A stretch of DNA of 64,000 nucleotides from Cavia porcellus (lineage: Eukaryota > Chordata > Mammalia > Rodentia > Caviidae). The notes beneath the pieces are model-generated. The model did no database searches, was not told where the DNA came from, and saw only the letters and a list, made by a program, of their open reading frames with translations. The stretch spans positions 35,877,748-35,941,747 of the forward strand of contig NW_026947506.1 in the NCBI RefSeq assembly GCF_034190915.1. The letters are read 5' to 3'. Both the position numbers and the translations under genes were made by a program. Shown in pieces: positions 53,410-64,000 of the stretch. Numbering within the stretch: the stretch's first letter is position 1; each line of letters begins with the position of its first letter.

Positions 53410-53500
53410 ATTTTTTTTTTTTTTGGATACTGGTAATCAAACTCAGGACCTCACGCTTGCAGGCAGGTACTGTGCCACTGAGCCATATGCCTAGCCCTAT
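53410..53500 (-). mobile_element. ID SINE
   Basis: Antisense, diverged (ATCAAACTCAGGACCTCACG), lacking the young-subfamily tail. Confidence 0.8.
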
Positions 53501-55470
53501 GAATTCCTTTTTGTTTGTGTTACAGTATGGGAAAATGGGAAGATTTTTATTGTCTTTCAAATATTTGGCTGTTAACATGATGAGACTTTATTTCCCAAGT
53601 GTGGGAGGACAAGTGATTGCAGACTTTGATTCAGTATGTGACCGTGTTTTTAAGAGCATGAAATATTTTGAGAATAAAGTGATACCTGTCATTGGTTTAT
53701 ATAAAGAGAATCTTCATGTTGAACAAGTATTCTTTGAAAAGATTCCATTTTGGGGGGAGTTAAATATTTATGGATTCCCAAAGTAACATGTTTCTAAAAT
53801 TTAGCTTTTTCACTTAAAATAGTGGCTCCCTGGGGTGTGGCCTCCACTCTAGCCTGCTGACTCATGGCAGGAGGTGGGGTGGTGGTGGTTGTAGTATTGC
53901 TTCTTCACCAGGACTGTGGTGGTAGGCTTTGAAGGGAATGGAGGCAAGTGGCACAGCTTCTTTTCCTTGGGCCTGCAGAGGCTGGTGTACTGTGGGGTGC
54001 AGTGGCTTCTCCTCAAACCTGCAGTGGTGGGTCTGGTTTTCTAATTTTTGCTGGATTCCTGGATTATTTCTCTCCATGGGCTTTAAGTCTTCAGATCTTT
54101 TCTGGATCCAGGGAACTCACTTTCTACCTTTTCCTCTTCTTTATGTTGCTACATTCTAGGTTCTGGACATCAAATCTTGGAGAGGCTTTCTCTGCCGCTC
54201 ACTACTTTGCTATCCTTCTGCAAGTCCTTGAAAGAAATTTAATTCTTTAGGGAGAAGTCTAGTCACCTTGAAGTTTGGTACAGGCTTGCTCAAGAGTTCT
54301 CAATTCAGAAGTGTGCCCTGGGTCCCAATATCTTAACCTATGATTGGCAATTCCCTTCACAGAGAACATTTAGTAGAAAAAGTTCTTGAATCTCAAGAGC
54401 TCAATGTGGGTGGTTTTATCTTGGTTTTAGCTAGGAAACAGAGGTGAGTTCTTTGGTGACTGGAAATTTCAGGAACAGATTTCACAGGTGTGCTCTTTCC
54501 TTAATTAAAAGAATCATAAAAAAAAAAAATGTAAAATTGTGGGCAGTCAGGGGCATTCCCTGCCACCTGCCACTGGTTATAAGGAGTTAAGGCCAGATTG
54601 GGCATGTTCTCCACATGCTAGACAGGGAATTTTTTGCACAACTCCTTAATTTTATGACTTTAAAGTTGAAGCTTTTCTTTAGTTTCCCTGAAAACAATCC
54701 TCTTTGTCAGTGATGATTACATCCATCCAATAAATGAAGATGGAACCATAGGACTGTCACAACTCCTTACTCCTGACTTTGTGGCAGAGTTTGTATAAAT
54801 CCTGGTAGAAAACATCATGCAGCTAGTTCTTCCTAATTGTAGTAATCTTATAAATGTGGGATCGGAGAGTCATCTTCTTCCACTCTTTGGCTGTGTGATT
54901 TTAAAATTTCTGCCTGTTGGTTGTACTTGATCAGTCATTGAGGATGTTTCAGATAATTCCTCTAGTTCAAAGCAGAAGTTAGTCATTGTAATGTTAATGG
55001 TTTGTTCTGAGAATTTGCATGTACTTTCTGTATACTTCAATTTTCTCATATTTTAAATGAACCCTTAAAAACTCAAGTACAATTGGAGTATCCATATGAA
55101 GAATTTATCAAAATCTTGAACAATTAGTAGACATTCAGCATGTCAGTCATCAGCGTATTAAGATCCTAGCTTGTCCACATTTATATTTCGAGTTAGAATT
55201 GTTGTATTTGGATTTAGGAAAAACTTGTGATTAGCAATATGAGTGTTCAAATCTACAAAATATGAAAGAAAGGTATGCTACCAACGTACTATTTACCAGT
55301 TATTAAAGTTTTACTGTAGTTTAATCTTTCTTCCACATATATTTTTAATGACACTTTTCTTTTTTGTGGGCAAGCCATTTGAAAGTAAGTTACAAACGTT
55401 ACACTCTTCCCTTAAATATTTTAGTACTATATTTATTAACTGTGGGTAGTCTGCATAATAACAGTCCTCA
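53501..55470. other. Intronic sequence without recognised SINEs
   Basis: About 2 kb. 53820-54560 has the look of an old L1 or LTR 5' region but I could not place it. An open frame of 109 codons (53457-53786) starts within the ID and has no known family. Confidence 0.4.
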
Positions 55471-55474
55471 TATT

Positions 55475-55562
55475 TCGTTTTTTCATCCGTACCGGGGATC
55501 GAACTCATGACTGCCTACTTGCAAGGCAAGCGCTTATGCTGCTGAGCTAAATCCCCAGCCCC
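55475..55562 (-). mobile_element. Young ID SINE with a short tail
   Basis: ID body at 55489-55562 (ACCGGGGATCGAACTCATGA) with only a short T-rich tail. AACAGTCCTCATATTT on the left and AACAGTCATCATATTT on the right differ by one base. Confidence 0.88.
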
Positions 55563-57510
55563 AACAGTCATCATATTTAAGAAAATAATAATTGTAAAGT
55601 ACCATTTCACATGTAGCTCTACTCTACTTTGCTTTATTTTTCCTAACATGTCTTTTAGAACTATTTTTCTTACATAGTTAGGCTCTAGTTAAGATTTATA
55701 TCTTAAATTTAGTCCTTTTTTTCCACTTTTTTGAGGAATGCAGGCCTTTTGCCTAATAGTATTTATATCTTACAGAGCAGATCATATATATATATATATA
55801 AACAGAAGAGATAACTGCTTTAGTTTCTTTAATGTCACTTTTTATTATAAATATGTTAAAATCATCTGTTTGTTTCAAGGTCAAACTTAGACTCACTTTT
55901 CTTGTTTTTTGGTAAAAGTGGATTAAATTGATAACCAAAAGATGTTACTGAATGGCTCAGATGTCAGTGGAATATGTGTGTGGGTGAATTTGGAACAGAC
56001 ATGTACAGTGGTTTGTTAGCCCTACACCCCATATGGAGGTGATTAGTTAGCTGGCGTAGCATAATACAAATTTTATTTAAATATTTGGCCATAGTTTTAT
56101 AAAGAGGTGAACTTTAGAACTGGAAAACTTAGTAAGACAAACTGTAGTTACACCATACAAAGGGGTTGCTTTTGTTGTCAGTCTTTGAATAAAGAATTAA
56201 TCTTCACTCTCCTACAAATGAGTCTTTTTCTTCCTTCCCTCGATACTTTCTTGTTGGTGTTTTAAAAGAAAGTAGGTTTAGCTGCAGCTGAGACTAATAC
56301 AGGATCCAGCTGTAATGTTTTTGTTGTTGTTCTTATATCCGGTGATGGTTATAGCAAGCTCATTGTATGAAAATTCAGTAAAGGAAAGGGCAGGGTGGAG
56401 AAAAAAATGACACTCTATAAAAGTATTCAAGAAATACCCACAGGATGTAGGAGTCTCCTTTTCAAATGATTGATTTAAATTCCATTCTGAAATATTAACT
56501 TTATTTGTGACTACAACTGTAGATATTTTTAAGTTTTTGCCTTTTAATATTATGTACACACTGTATAACCAGAAAGTATATATGAGGCTGACACATTTTT
56601 TTTTCAGTAGGAGGCAGAAAACAGTAATGCATGAGAACCCAGAGGACTTGAGCCCTACCAATGTAAAAGAGGGCAAGGACTCTTTAAAATACAGGATTGT
56701 TACGTTCAAGCTAGAATAGAGACAGCAACAATTTGTGTAAGAAACCCAGGTTCTCTTAAATTTTTTTCAATAATACCCATGTTTATTCATCATCAAACAA
56801 TTAAATACAGGATTAGCAGTTCAATAAAATTTTAAATTTGGATATTTGCTTCAGTGTATTACCATAAAAGCTTCTCATCTGTAAGTCTTATGGGGATCAA
56901 GTATATATTATCACTTGATAGATGAAGATGACATGTCTTAAAATAATTTTTTTAATAGTATAATGATCACAAGACTAGTGTTTTTCACATACTTGTATGT
57001 GTCAAGCATTTTATTTCTTTTTTTTATGTTGGAGGGTAGTTTACATTTCTCATATTTCTTCTAATTGTAGCCAGACATCCTGTGTGGGGGCTATTTGAGA
57101 CCAGTCCTGCCTGTGGTGAAACCATGTGGTCTGTAATAATCTTCTGAGTTAATCTTCTTAGATTTGATTTTATGAGCAGGTTTGCTTGAAACCCATACAC
57201 TATGATTAGATGATTTTTCTACATTTCTGTGGTTCAGGACATCAGCAATACATCTATTATTTAGTGCAAAAATGTTGTTCGATATCTGAAAGCTATTTAA
57301 ACTTTGAAGAAAAAACAAACTAGTGGTGCTTTTGTGGATGTAGCATATGAGCATTGTTGGCTGAATATAAGGAAAGAATCTCCCTTAGAGATTGTTGCTG
57401 GATCTGTGCCAGCATGACCAATGTTTGGTACCCTTTCCTATTTTATAGTAAGAGGAATTCATTTTCTTGGTTCTCATAAGTTTCTGTTTTTGGCCTTACA
57501 CTGAAAGGCA
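55563..57510. other. AT-rich intronic interval
   Basis: No SINE recognised; a short (AT)n at 55785-55802. Open frames up to 143 codons on the minus strand look like chance in AT-rich DNA. Confidence 0.45.
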
Positions 57511-57512
57511 TA

Positions 57513-57597
57513 TTTTCTTTTTGGTACTGGGGATTGAACTCACAACTCAAGCTTGCCAGGCAGATGCTTAAGCCACTGAGCTAAATCCCTGGCCTGA
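57513..57597 (-). mobile_element. ID SINE
   Basis: Antisense ID (GGTACTGGGGATTGAACTCA) with AAAGGCATATTTTC / AAAGGCATACTTTC flanks. Confidence 0.85.
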
Positions 57598-57650
57598 AAA
57601 GGCATACTTTCATAACCTTTCTAGACCTCTTTTTCCTGCCCCACCCCGCC

Positions 57651-57780
57651 TCTTCTCTTCTCTTCTCTTCTCTTCTCTTCTCTTCTCTTCTCTCCTCTCC
57701 TCTCCTCTCCTCTCCTCTCCTCTCCTCTCCTCTCCTCTCCTCTCCTCTCCTCTCCTCTCCTCTTCTCTGCTCTTCTCTCA
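57651..57780 (+). repeat. Two-block pentanucleotide repeat, (TCTTC)8 then (TCTCC)14
   Basis: Pure TCTTC units at 57651-57690 switch cleanly to pure TCTCC units at 57691-57760, then an impure end. An ID-like scrap follows at 57785-57850. All pyrimidine on the CYTH3 sense strand. Confidence 0.97.
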
Positions 57781-58023
57781 CAGCTCTGGAGATGGAACCT
57801 GGTCCTTGCATAGACCAGGCAAGTGCTTATCACTGAGCCAAATTGCAGCCCTAGTTTTTCTTTTTAACTCGAGAATAGTTTGGTAGCTTTTCAAATCTAT
57901 AAATGTGTGGCTTGCTGTCCTAGTTAGAATTTGAGGCCCTATATGTAGTCTTTAAAAAAATTTTTTTTATTGGAACATGTTTGTAGTACATGATTATATT
58001 TCTCTGGGAAATTGATACATTAC

Positions 58024-58112
58024 GCTTTTTTTTGTGTGTGTCAGGAATTGAACTCACAACTGGGCGCTTGCCAGGCAGGTGCTTATGCTGCTGAGCTAAC
58101 CCCTTGGCCCCA
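58024..58112 (-). mobile_element. ID SINE
   Basis: Antisense ID (GGAATTGAACTCACAACTGG, CTGCTGAGCTAACCCCTTGG). Confidence 0.85.
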
Positions 58113-58363
58113 CAGTTTTTTTTCTTCTCCCTCCATCTCTTGGTCCTCTTAGTTTTTGCAAAAGGTATATATTTCATTGTTTCCTATGATCTTTTACTTA
58201 TTCTGTCAATGTAGTTTTGGGCCTTACGAAGTTTTACAAGAATAAGGGACTGTGTTTTTTTGGTTTGTTTGGTAATGAATGATAGGTATTTTTTTTTCCA
58301 ACATCCATTCATGATTTTTTTTCTTTCAAATCCATTTTATGTTACGAAAAAGAAAAAAAAAAG

Positions 58364-58458
58364 AGGGACCAGGGATTTAGCTCAGCAGCATAAGCGCCTG
58401 CCTTGCAAGCGTGTGGTTGTGAGTTCAATCCCCAGTACCAAAAAAGAAGGAAAAAACT
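58364..58458 (+). mobile_element. ID SINE
   Basis: Sense full-length ID (GGGATTTAGCTCAGCAGCAT, GAGTTCAATCCCCAGTACCA). Lies between A-rich runs. Confidence 0.88.
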
Positions 58459-58487
58459 AAAACAAAATTTCAAAACATGTCAATCAG

Positions 58488-58588
58488 ATTTTTTTTTTTT
58501 TTTTTGATACTGGGCATTGAACTCATGACCTGGTGATTGCCAGGCAGGCGCTTGTGGCTTGTGCCCCTAAGCTAATTCCCCGGCCCCA
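58488..58588 (-). mobile_element. ID SINE
   Basis: Antisense, with a partial internal duplication (CTTGTGGCTTGTG). It forms an inverted pair with the copy just upstream. Confidence 0.85.
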
Positions 58589-58614
58589 GGGGATTTAAAA
58601 AAACAAACAAACAA

Positions 58615-58905
58615 ACAAACTGTAATTTCATGTTTATAATAGTCACCCTTTTAAATAATACAGTTGAGTGATTTTTAGTATAGTCAAAGTTGTGCAGCTA
58701 TTAACACTATCCAATTTTAGCATATTTTTACTGCATGAAAAGCAACCCTACTGCTGTTAGTTGTCATTCTTTCCCCTCTCTATATTCCCAGCAACCTCGA
58801 ATCTACTTCTTGTCTGTGTGTCCTTTGCCTATTCTGGACATTTTACATAAGGCCTTCTTATGCTTTCTGCCTTTTTACATCTGGCTGCTTTTATTCAGTA
58901 GGTTC
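58615..58905 (-). mobile_element. Old L1 3' UTR fragment
   Basis: AAAGTTGTGCAGCTATTAAC, TATTCCCAGCAACCTCGAAT and TTGCCTATTCTGGACATTTT are the complement of the L1 3' UTR. Confidence 0.7.
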
Positions 58906-58906
58906 A

Positions 58907-58908
<2 letters not shown>

Positions 58909-58949
<41 letters not shown>
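58909..58949 (+). repeat. (TG)n microsatellite
   Basis: About 20 pure TG units. Confidence 0.97.
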
Positions 58950-58951
<2 letters not shown>

Positions 58952-59604
58952 CTCAGGTTTGTAGTTATTGTAGCTTGACTCAGTATCAGGTACCTGTACT
59001 TTTCCCATGAGTGACCTGAAACTTGGATTGGCTGTAGGGTTGGGAATGGGTGAACATTTTGCACACTTCTGATACATGTGTTCAATAAGTGTGTTAATCG
59101 TGGCTACTGTGCTGTTCTGAATAAGGTTTTTAAGTTTGCATGTGTTTTCTTCCCACTGAGAAAAGTTGAAATTTGTATATTTGGTGAAGGACCAGCTTGA
59201 ATCCTTGATGTTGTATTCTCTTTAGTTTTATCTAAAGGGTTGCATCTGAGGTAGAACCATGTTTTCGTTAGAAAACATTTACTCTCTGAAGACCAATATA
59301 TGAGTTCAAGAACCTGTATTTTTCCCAGGGAGATATGCTGAAATCTGTTAAAAAAAATGACGGTTCTACTTCTCAGAGATGCCAGTATGATCCCATTGGT
59401 GAGCACAGGACATCAAACTTTCACCCCTCTTCATTCTGAAATTCCAACAAATGATTGGAAAGTGATAAAACTTTTTATAATAGAGAGACTGGGAAAAAGG
59501 AAATGAGGAAATTGGAGAAACATTGAAATTATAAGATAAATAATTTCTGCATGCATGATGACTATGATTAATAACATACTTGAAATTTGCTAATTTTCAG
59601 TATT

Positions 59605-59688
59605 CTTTTTTTTTGGTACTGTGGATCGAACTCAAAACTGCATGCTTGCAAGGCAGGTGCTTATGCCACTGAGATAAATCCCAGGCCT
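59605..59688 (-). mobile_element. Young ID SINE
   Basis: Antisense ID (GGATCGAACTCAAAACTGCA) flanked by CTAATTTTCAGTATT on both sides. Confidence 0.9.
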
Positions 59689-61300
59689 AATTTTCAGTAT
59701 TTTTACCACATACATGATAACTATGTGAGAGGAGGACTCTGTTAATTAGCCCAGCTGTGATAATCATTTCACAATATCTACAGTCAAAACGTCATTCTGT
59801 ATACCTTAAATGAAATTTTTATTTGTCACATAATTAATAGCAGTGAAAAGGGGTCAGGGTGGACAGGGAGTAAGGAATCTTTAGTAGAGTGGAGTTGGAA
59901 GAAACAGGAAATTGGAAACCAGTGAACATAAAACAATGAGAATTTGGAGAAGCAGAATTTCCTTTCAAGGTCCTGCTTAGGTTTCAGCTCACATAGACAG
60001 TATGGGAATTATGCCACATACATGGTAAATTCATAGGTTGTCTGGAGGCTGTCATGCCAGAAAATGCTTTGCACTTTGTCTTCTGTTCTCTTGTCTTGTT
60101 TCTCTTGAGGGCAGCAGTTGATTGTTTTTAACCCTCAAATTCTTGTTTGTATAGATTTACCCTGTGCCTTCCTTTGTGGATGGTGCATGCCTGTAATTTC
60201 AGCACTCAGGAGCCTGAGGCAGGATTACTGAGAGTTCTAGGTCAAACCAGGTACATAGTTCAAGGCCAGCTGAATTATATAGTGAGACCCTTTTTATAAA
60301 CAGGTAGATGGATCAAGTTCCCTGGGTGGTCCTATAGATATACACCAACGTGAATATATAAAGCTACTTGGAAGTTTTTGTTTTTGTTTTTGGTCTTCTG
60401 GGGACTTTTCATTCTGGTGGATGCCTTTGGACAAGTCTTGCTCTGGAAACCAGAAAGTGATGCATGATACATCTTCCTATTCAAGAGGGACATCTAGTAA
60501 GAGAAAAATCTTGCACACTACACTAAAAGAAGCCACTCACCTAGCTTTGTCTCACTTTTAAATATGTACAGACAGCAAGGATCTCCAGGTGGAGGAAAAA
60601 GCCCAACAACATAAAGAGAAAATTTAATCCAAAATTTCTCTAGAAGGAGTAATTACAAAAAAGGGAGAATTCAGAATATAGAACAATAGTTTAGAAAGTA
60701 ACCATTGGCAGTTTCCAGGAAGCATGTGACTTCGCACTAGAATTTGTCATACTTCCTACCACTCTTTTGACCAAATCACCAGCTGCAGATAGAAGTGATT
60801 GAGGAAGAAAAAATTAGGTGCAAAGCTGAATCATAATAGATGGGATCAGGGTGAAGAAAAAACCAGGGCCTTGACTTACTGCTATTTCCTGAGAACTCAG
60901 TGCAGGAATGTGAGGAGGAACATTGGATGTTAGATTGTCTTTGCTAACTTGGGAGAGAAAAGAGTGAGTAGGTGATCTCAAGTGGCCACTGGGCAGCCAG
61001 GAGTGGGTTTATTCTGCAGCAACAAGATTCAGGAACTGCAGGACTGGAGCCAAAGGACACACGTGGCTTTCACCAGGTCAGACTACCAGCGGTCTTCCTT
61101 GACATAGCATTCTTCCTCCCTGGAGCAGTGGAGCAGTATCTCATCTATCTGGAGTGGAAACCAGGTTAGACAGAATTAGGTACAGGCAGCAGAAGCAACA
61201 TGATGGGTTTACAGAAGGGGATTTAGAGAGATGAAAGACCTGTGGGATGAACCTGAACCACCCTGGAATGACTAGTTCACTTTATAGTGTTGGTTTTATG
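59689..61300. other. Mostly low-repeat intronic interval with one B1
   Basis: A sense B1 lies at 60175-60300. The rest, including 60400-61200, has no repeat I can name and no exon. Confidence 0.45.
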
Positions 61301-61304
61301 GGCT

Positions 61305-62202
61305 TGTGCCACTGAAATAGGCTTGTTTATAGTCTTTGGGTATTATCTTTCAGAGTATATCCTGTATATATGCAGATTTCTCTGAGATAAATTTTTAGAA
61401 ATGGAATTCTTCAACATCTTCCCACTGGCTTGAACCACTGGTGGTAGATGCATAACTGTCCAGTTGGGTGGTTTGTACCATTGCTGGAACAAATGGGTCT
61501 AATCACTTTTGTCTTTTTATAAATAAAATTAATACAAAACTACCTAATGGGACAGTAGTTCAAATCCAGCAATGATACATAATTATGGCCCCAACATGAG
61601 CTTGTTAAATGTCAGTGAGTGCTGGGCATGGTGATGCATCCCACTACTCAGTAGGCTGAGACAGGAGAATGGCTGTGAGTTTAAGGACAGTGAGGGATAC
61701 ATACAGTAAATCTCTTACTTTTGAATGAGTTCTGTTCTAGGAGAATTGTTTATAAGTCAAATTCATAACCTAGCAAAGTACACTTGTGAAAATCTGGAAC
61801 TTGAGTTTTTGTAAGTTGGGTAGTTACTGTAATGGATTCAAGACCAGTGTGGAATATTTAGCAAAAGCCCGTCTCTCCAGAAAAGGAAGAAGTTTATAAA
61901 TGTTACTGACTTCCCTCCACTGACTCTGTTTTACTCTTTTACTCTCAACACTTAGAGACTATCTTCATTTTTCATAATTTCGTCAACAATATTATATCGA
62001 ACTTTTGAATTTCTGGCAGTCCTGATGGGTCAAAAATAGTACCTTAATGTAGTTTTTATTTGCTTTTTTCTCATTATATGTCCACTTACTTACTGGGTTC
62101 TTCCAATTTCTAGAAGACCCTTTTAAATTAGGGAGATTTGGTCTCCTGGGTTGCAAATGTCATCTGGTTTGCCATCTCTTTTCACTTTGACTTTTTGTTT
62201 GC

Positions 62203-62239
<37 letters not shown>

Positions 62240-63065
62240 TTGCATTTATGTTATGCAAAAGATCCTGCTTCTTTGTGCAACCCAGTATATTTATTTATTC
62301 TCTGGCACCTAAATTTTGATGCAAAAAGCCTTTCTTTATTCCAAATTATAAAAAGTTTTACCCGTGTTCCCTGTTTTCTTTCTGTACTTCTGTGGTTTAA
62401 TTTTCTACATTTAAATCTTTTGAATTGTATCCTGGTGTATATAGTGAGTTATGAATACAGGTTTATTTTCTTTAAAAGGCTACATTGTTCAGACACTTAC
62501 AAAGTTCACCTTTACCCTGTTGCCTTTATTACATACTCAATTTACATCTCATTTGAGACTTTCTGGCCTTTATATTCTATTTCATTGGCTCTTTGTATTC
62601 TAGTTGCTCACAGTTTTCCTTACTGAGGTCATGGAATTTTACTATCAGTTAGGGTTAGTCTCCTTCCCCTTCATTTTTCTTTATTTTCAGTTTCCATGGC
62701 TATTTGTTTGCTTGTTTTTCTGTATGAACTTTAGAATCTGCTCATCTACTAACAGAAAACGAATACTTCTGCTTTAATTCAAATTGTGTTAAATTTCTAA
62801 ATTAACTTAGATATTATGAAATCTTTATGATGAATATTTTTCCAAGAATGTGATGAGCTGTTTTACTTTTTCTTAGTTTATTGTGTCATTTAAGTGTGTT
62901 AATGTTATCTTTCTACATGAGTTTTATACATTTATTATATTTATTTTACATATTTGATGTTTTATTGCTATCATAAGTGTTCTTTTTCACTTCATTGTCT
63001 AGTTTATGAAAGCTGTTGGTGAGTGTCTATTTTGTATCTGATTGACTTAGGAAATTATCCTTTTT
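61305..63065 (-). mobile_element. Ancient L1-like sequence
   Basis: TTTTTAGAAATGGAATTCTT at 61390 and later AT-rich text such as CTTTATTCCAAATTATAAAA and TTGTATCCTGGTGTATATAG resemble the complement of L1 ORF2/3' regions. Interrupted by a partial sense B1 (61622-61715) and a (TG)n (62206-62238). Very decayed; moderate to low certainty. Confidence 0.4.
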
Positions 63066-63115
63066 TTGCATGTTAAATAATTTTAGGCAAGTAACCTTAT
63101 TTTTAAAAACAGCTT

Positions 63116-63220
63116 TTTGCACTGGGGATATAGCTCAGTGGTACAGCACCTGCCTGGCAAGCACAAGGTCATAAGGTTGATTCCGGGTCCCCCCAACCCC
63201 CTCCCAAAAAACCAAACCAA
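63116..63220 (+). mobile_element. ID SINE with C/A-rich tail
   Basis: Sense ID (ACTGGGGATATAGCTCAGTG) with a CCCCCCAACCCCC tail grading into (AAACC)n. Confidence 0.85.
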
Positions 63221-64000
63221 ACAAAACAGGCTTTTCATTGGTTCTCTTGGATTTTCCACATGTGTAACCATTTCTTTGGCAAGGGATAATTTTATATTTT
63301 TTCTAATTTTTATTCTTAGTTTAGTATCTTGTTCAGTCACGTTGGTCAATGAGTTCTGCTTTGAAAATGTTGATTTTTAAGAGTCCAGTGGAAATGTAGG
63401 TTTGGAGTTTAGGGCTGGAAATCAACTTTGGAGCTTATTAATTTAAAGATGGTGGTTAAAACGCTGTGAACTTAAGAGTTTGCTAAGTGGGAAAGAGAAC
63501 TGAGAATGGATCCCAGCAGTTGTGGGTGATGACAGGCAGAGATTGTAAAGACTGGTCTTTTTTCTTCCCTTTTAACAGACTTTATTTTAGAGCATTTTTA
63601 GGTTCATATCAAAATTCAACAGAATGCATAGAGTTGCCATAGAAGAGAGTTGCCTCTCTTATCTGTGGTTTTACTTTTCTGATATTTCGGTTATTGATGG
63701 TCAGTTTTGACGTAAAATATCTAGAAATAAACGGTTAATAAGTTTTAAATAGCTTTCATTATAGTATATTGTTAATTTCTTATTGTATCTAATTTGTAAT
63801 TTAAGTACATGGGCATAGGGAAAAAGTGTTATTTAGAGTTTGGTACTATCTGCAGTTGTAAATATTCTCTTAGAACCTGTTACCTGAGGATAAGGTAGAC
63901 TACTGTGCTCCCTTCTCCTCCCACTGCAGTATATTGGAATGTTTGTTAAAGTTGATGAACCTACGTTGGTCATATCACTATGACCCAGAGTGTAGTTCAC
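63221..64000. other. Low-repeat intronic sequence to the window edge
   Basis: A possible old repeat around 63560-63700. Nothing else recognised. Confidence 0.4.

Larger units (their letters stand above)
41551..64000 (+). other. CYTH3: CYTH3 intron 1 (5' part)
   Basis: Begins with a consensus GTGAGT donor and runs off the right edge. No further coding exon with cytohesin similarity was found among the open frames, consistent with the very long first intron this gene is known for in mammals. Contents are listed separately. Confidence 0.75.

Noticed and set aside
53457..53786. 109-codon plus-strand frame
   Set aside because: Starts inside an antisense ID and continues into unique DNA; no family resemblance and no splice context.
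56278..56709. 143-codon minus-strand frame
   Set aside because: AT-rich intronic DNA with hydrophobic low-complexity translation; no domain, no conserved start.
62210..62626. 138-codon plus-strand frame beginning in a (TG)n run
   Set aside because: Begins in a microsatellite and continues through old L1-like antisense sequence; chance frame.

Overview
This window is nuclear DNA from a mammal, most likely a rodent. It is full of 7SL-derived B1 SINEs, tRNA-derived ID SINEs and B1+ID composites, on a background of ancient L1, L2, MIR, MaLR and hAT remnants. The youngest ID copies share an unusual 3' end (TACCGATAAAAAGGAAAAAGAC, or its reverse complement) and have near-perfect target-site duplications, so that subfamily was active recently. 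From memory, and weakly, it recalls beaver or another castorimorph; the sequence alone does not settle the species.

Only one host gene is supported. At 41.1-41.9 kb a CpG island holds the promoter and first coding exon of a plus-strand gene. Its short ORF begins MDEDGGGEGGG and breaks at a phase-1 GTGAGT donor, matching the N terminus of cytohesin-3 (CYTH3/GRP1, an ARF guanine-nucleotide exchange factor). Everything from 41551 to the right edge is then the start of its large first intron. The left 41 kb is upstream intergenic DNA; no exon of another gene was recognised there.

Layout. 0.9-3.0 kb: an old plus-strand L1 broken by SINEs, a MaLR LTR and a younger L1 3' end with a 13-bp target duplication. 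3-24.5 kb: dense B1/ID SINEs, old L1 3' ends, MIR/L2/MER5-like pieces and some low-repeat islands (15.3-16.2, 18.4-20.4 kb). 24.6-35.7 kb: a long, decayed minus-strand L1 split by a 5.1-kb gammaretrovirus-like endogenous provirus on the minus strand (29316-34437). That provirus has 364/365-bp LTRs differing by one substitution and one indel, a GTTTG target duplication and a histidine-type primer site. It has an open but truncated gag that encodes two kinds of internal repeat, and it lacks a recognisable pol. 35.7-41 kb: SINEs, a MIR and low-repeat DNA leading to the CpG island. 41.5-64 kb: CYTH3 intron 1, with a promoter-proximal low-repeat stretch that carries homeobox/E-box-like motifs and a palindrome, then young ID insertions that are mostly antisense to the gene, older L1/L2/MIR fragments and microsatellites.

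The most interesting object is the provirus. It is young, its gag holds six in-frame copies of a YY1-like AACATGGCG motif (the LTRs carry another), and a CpG-rich segment of unknown origin directly follows the point where gag is cut short. All family assignments of repeats rest on recognition by eye, not on database searches.
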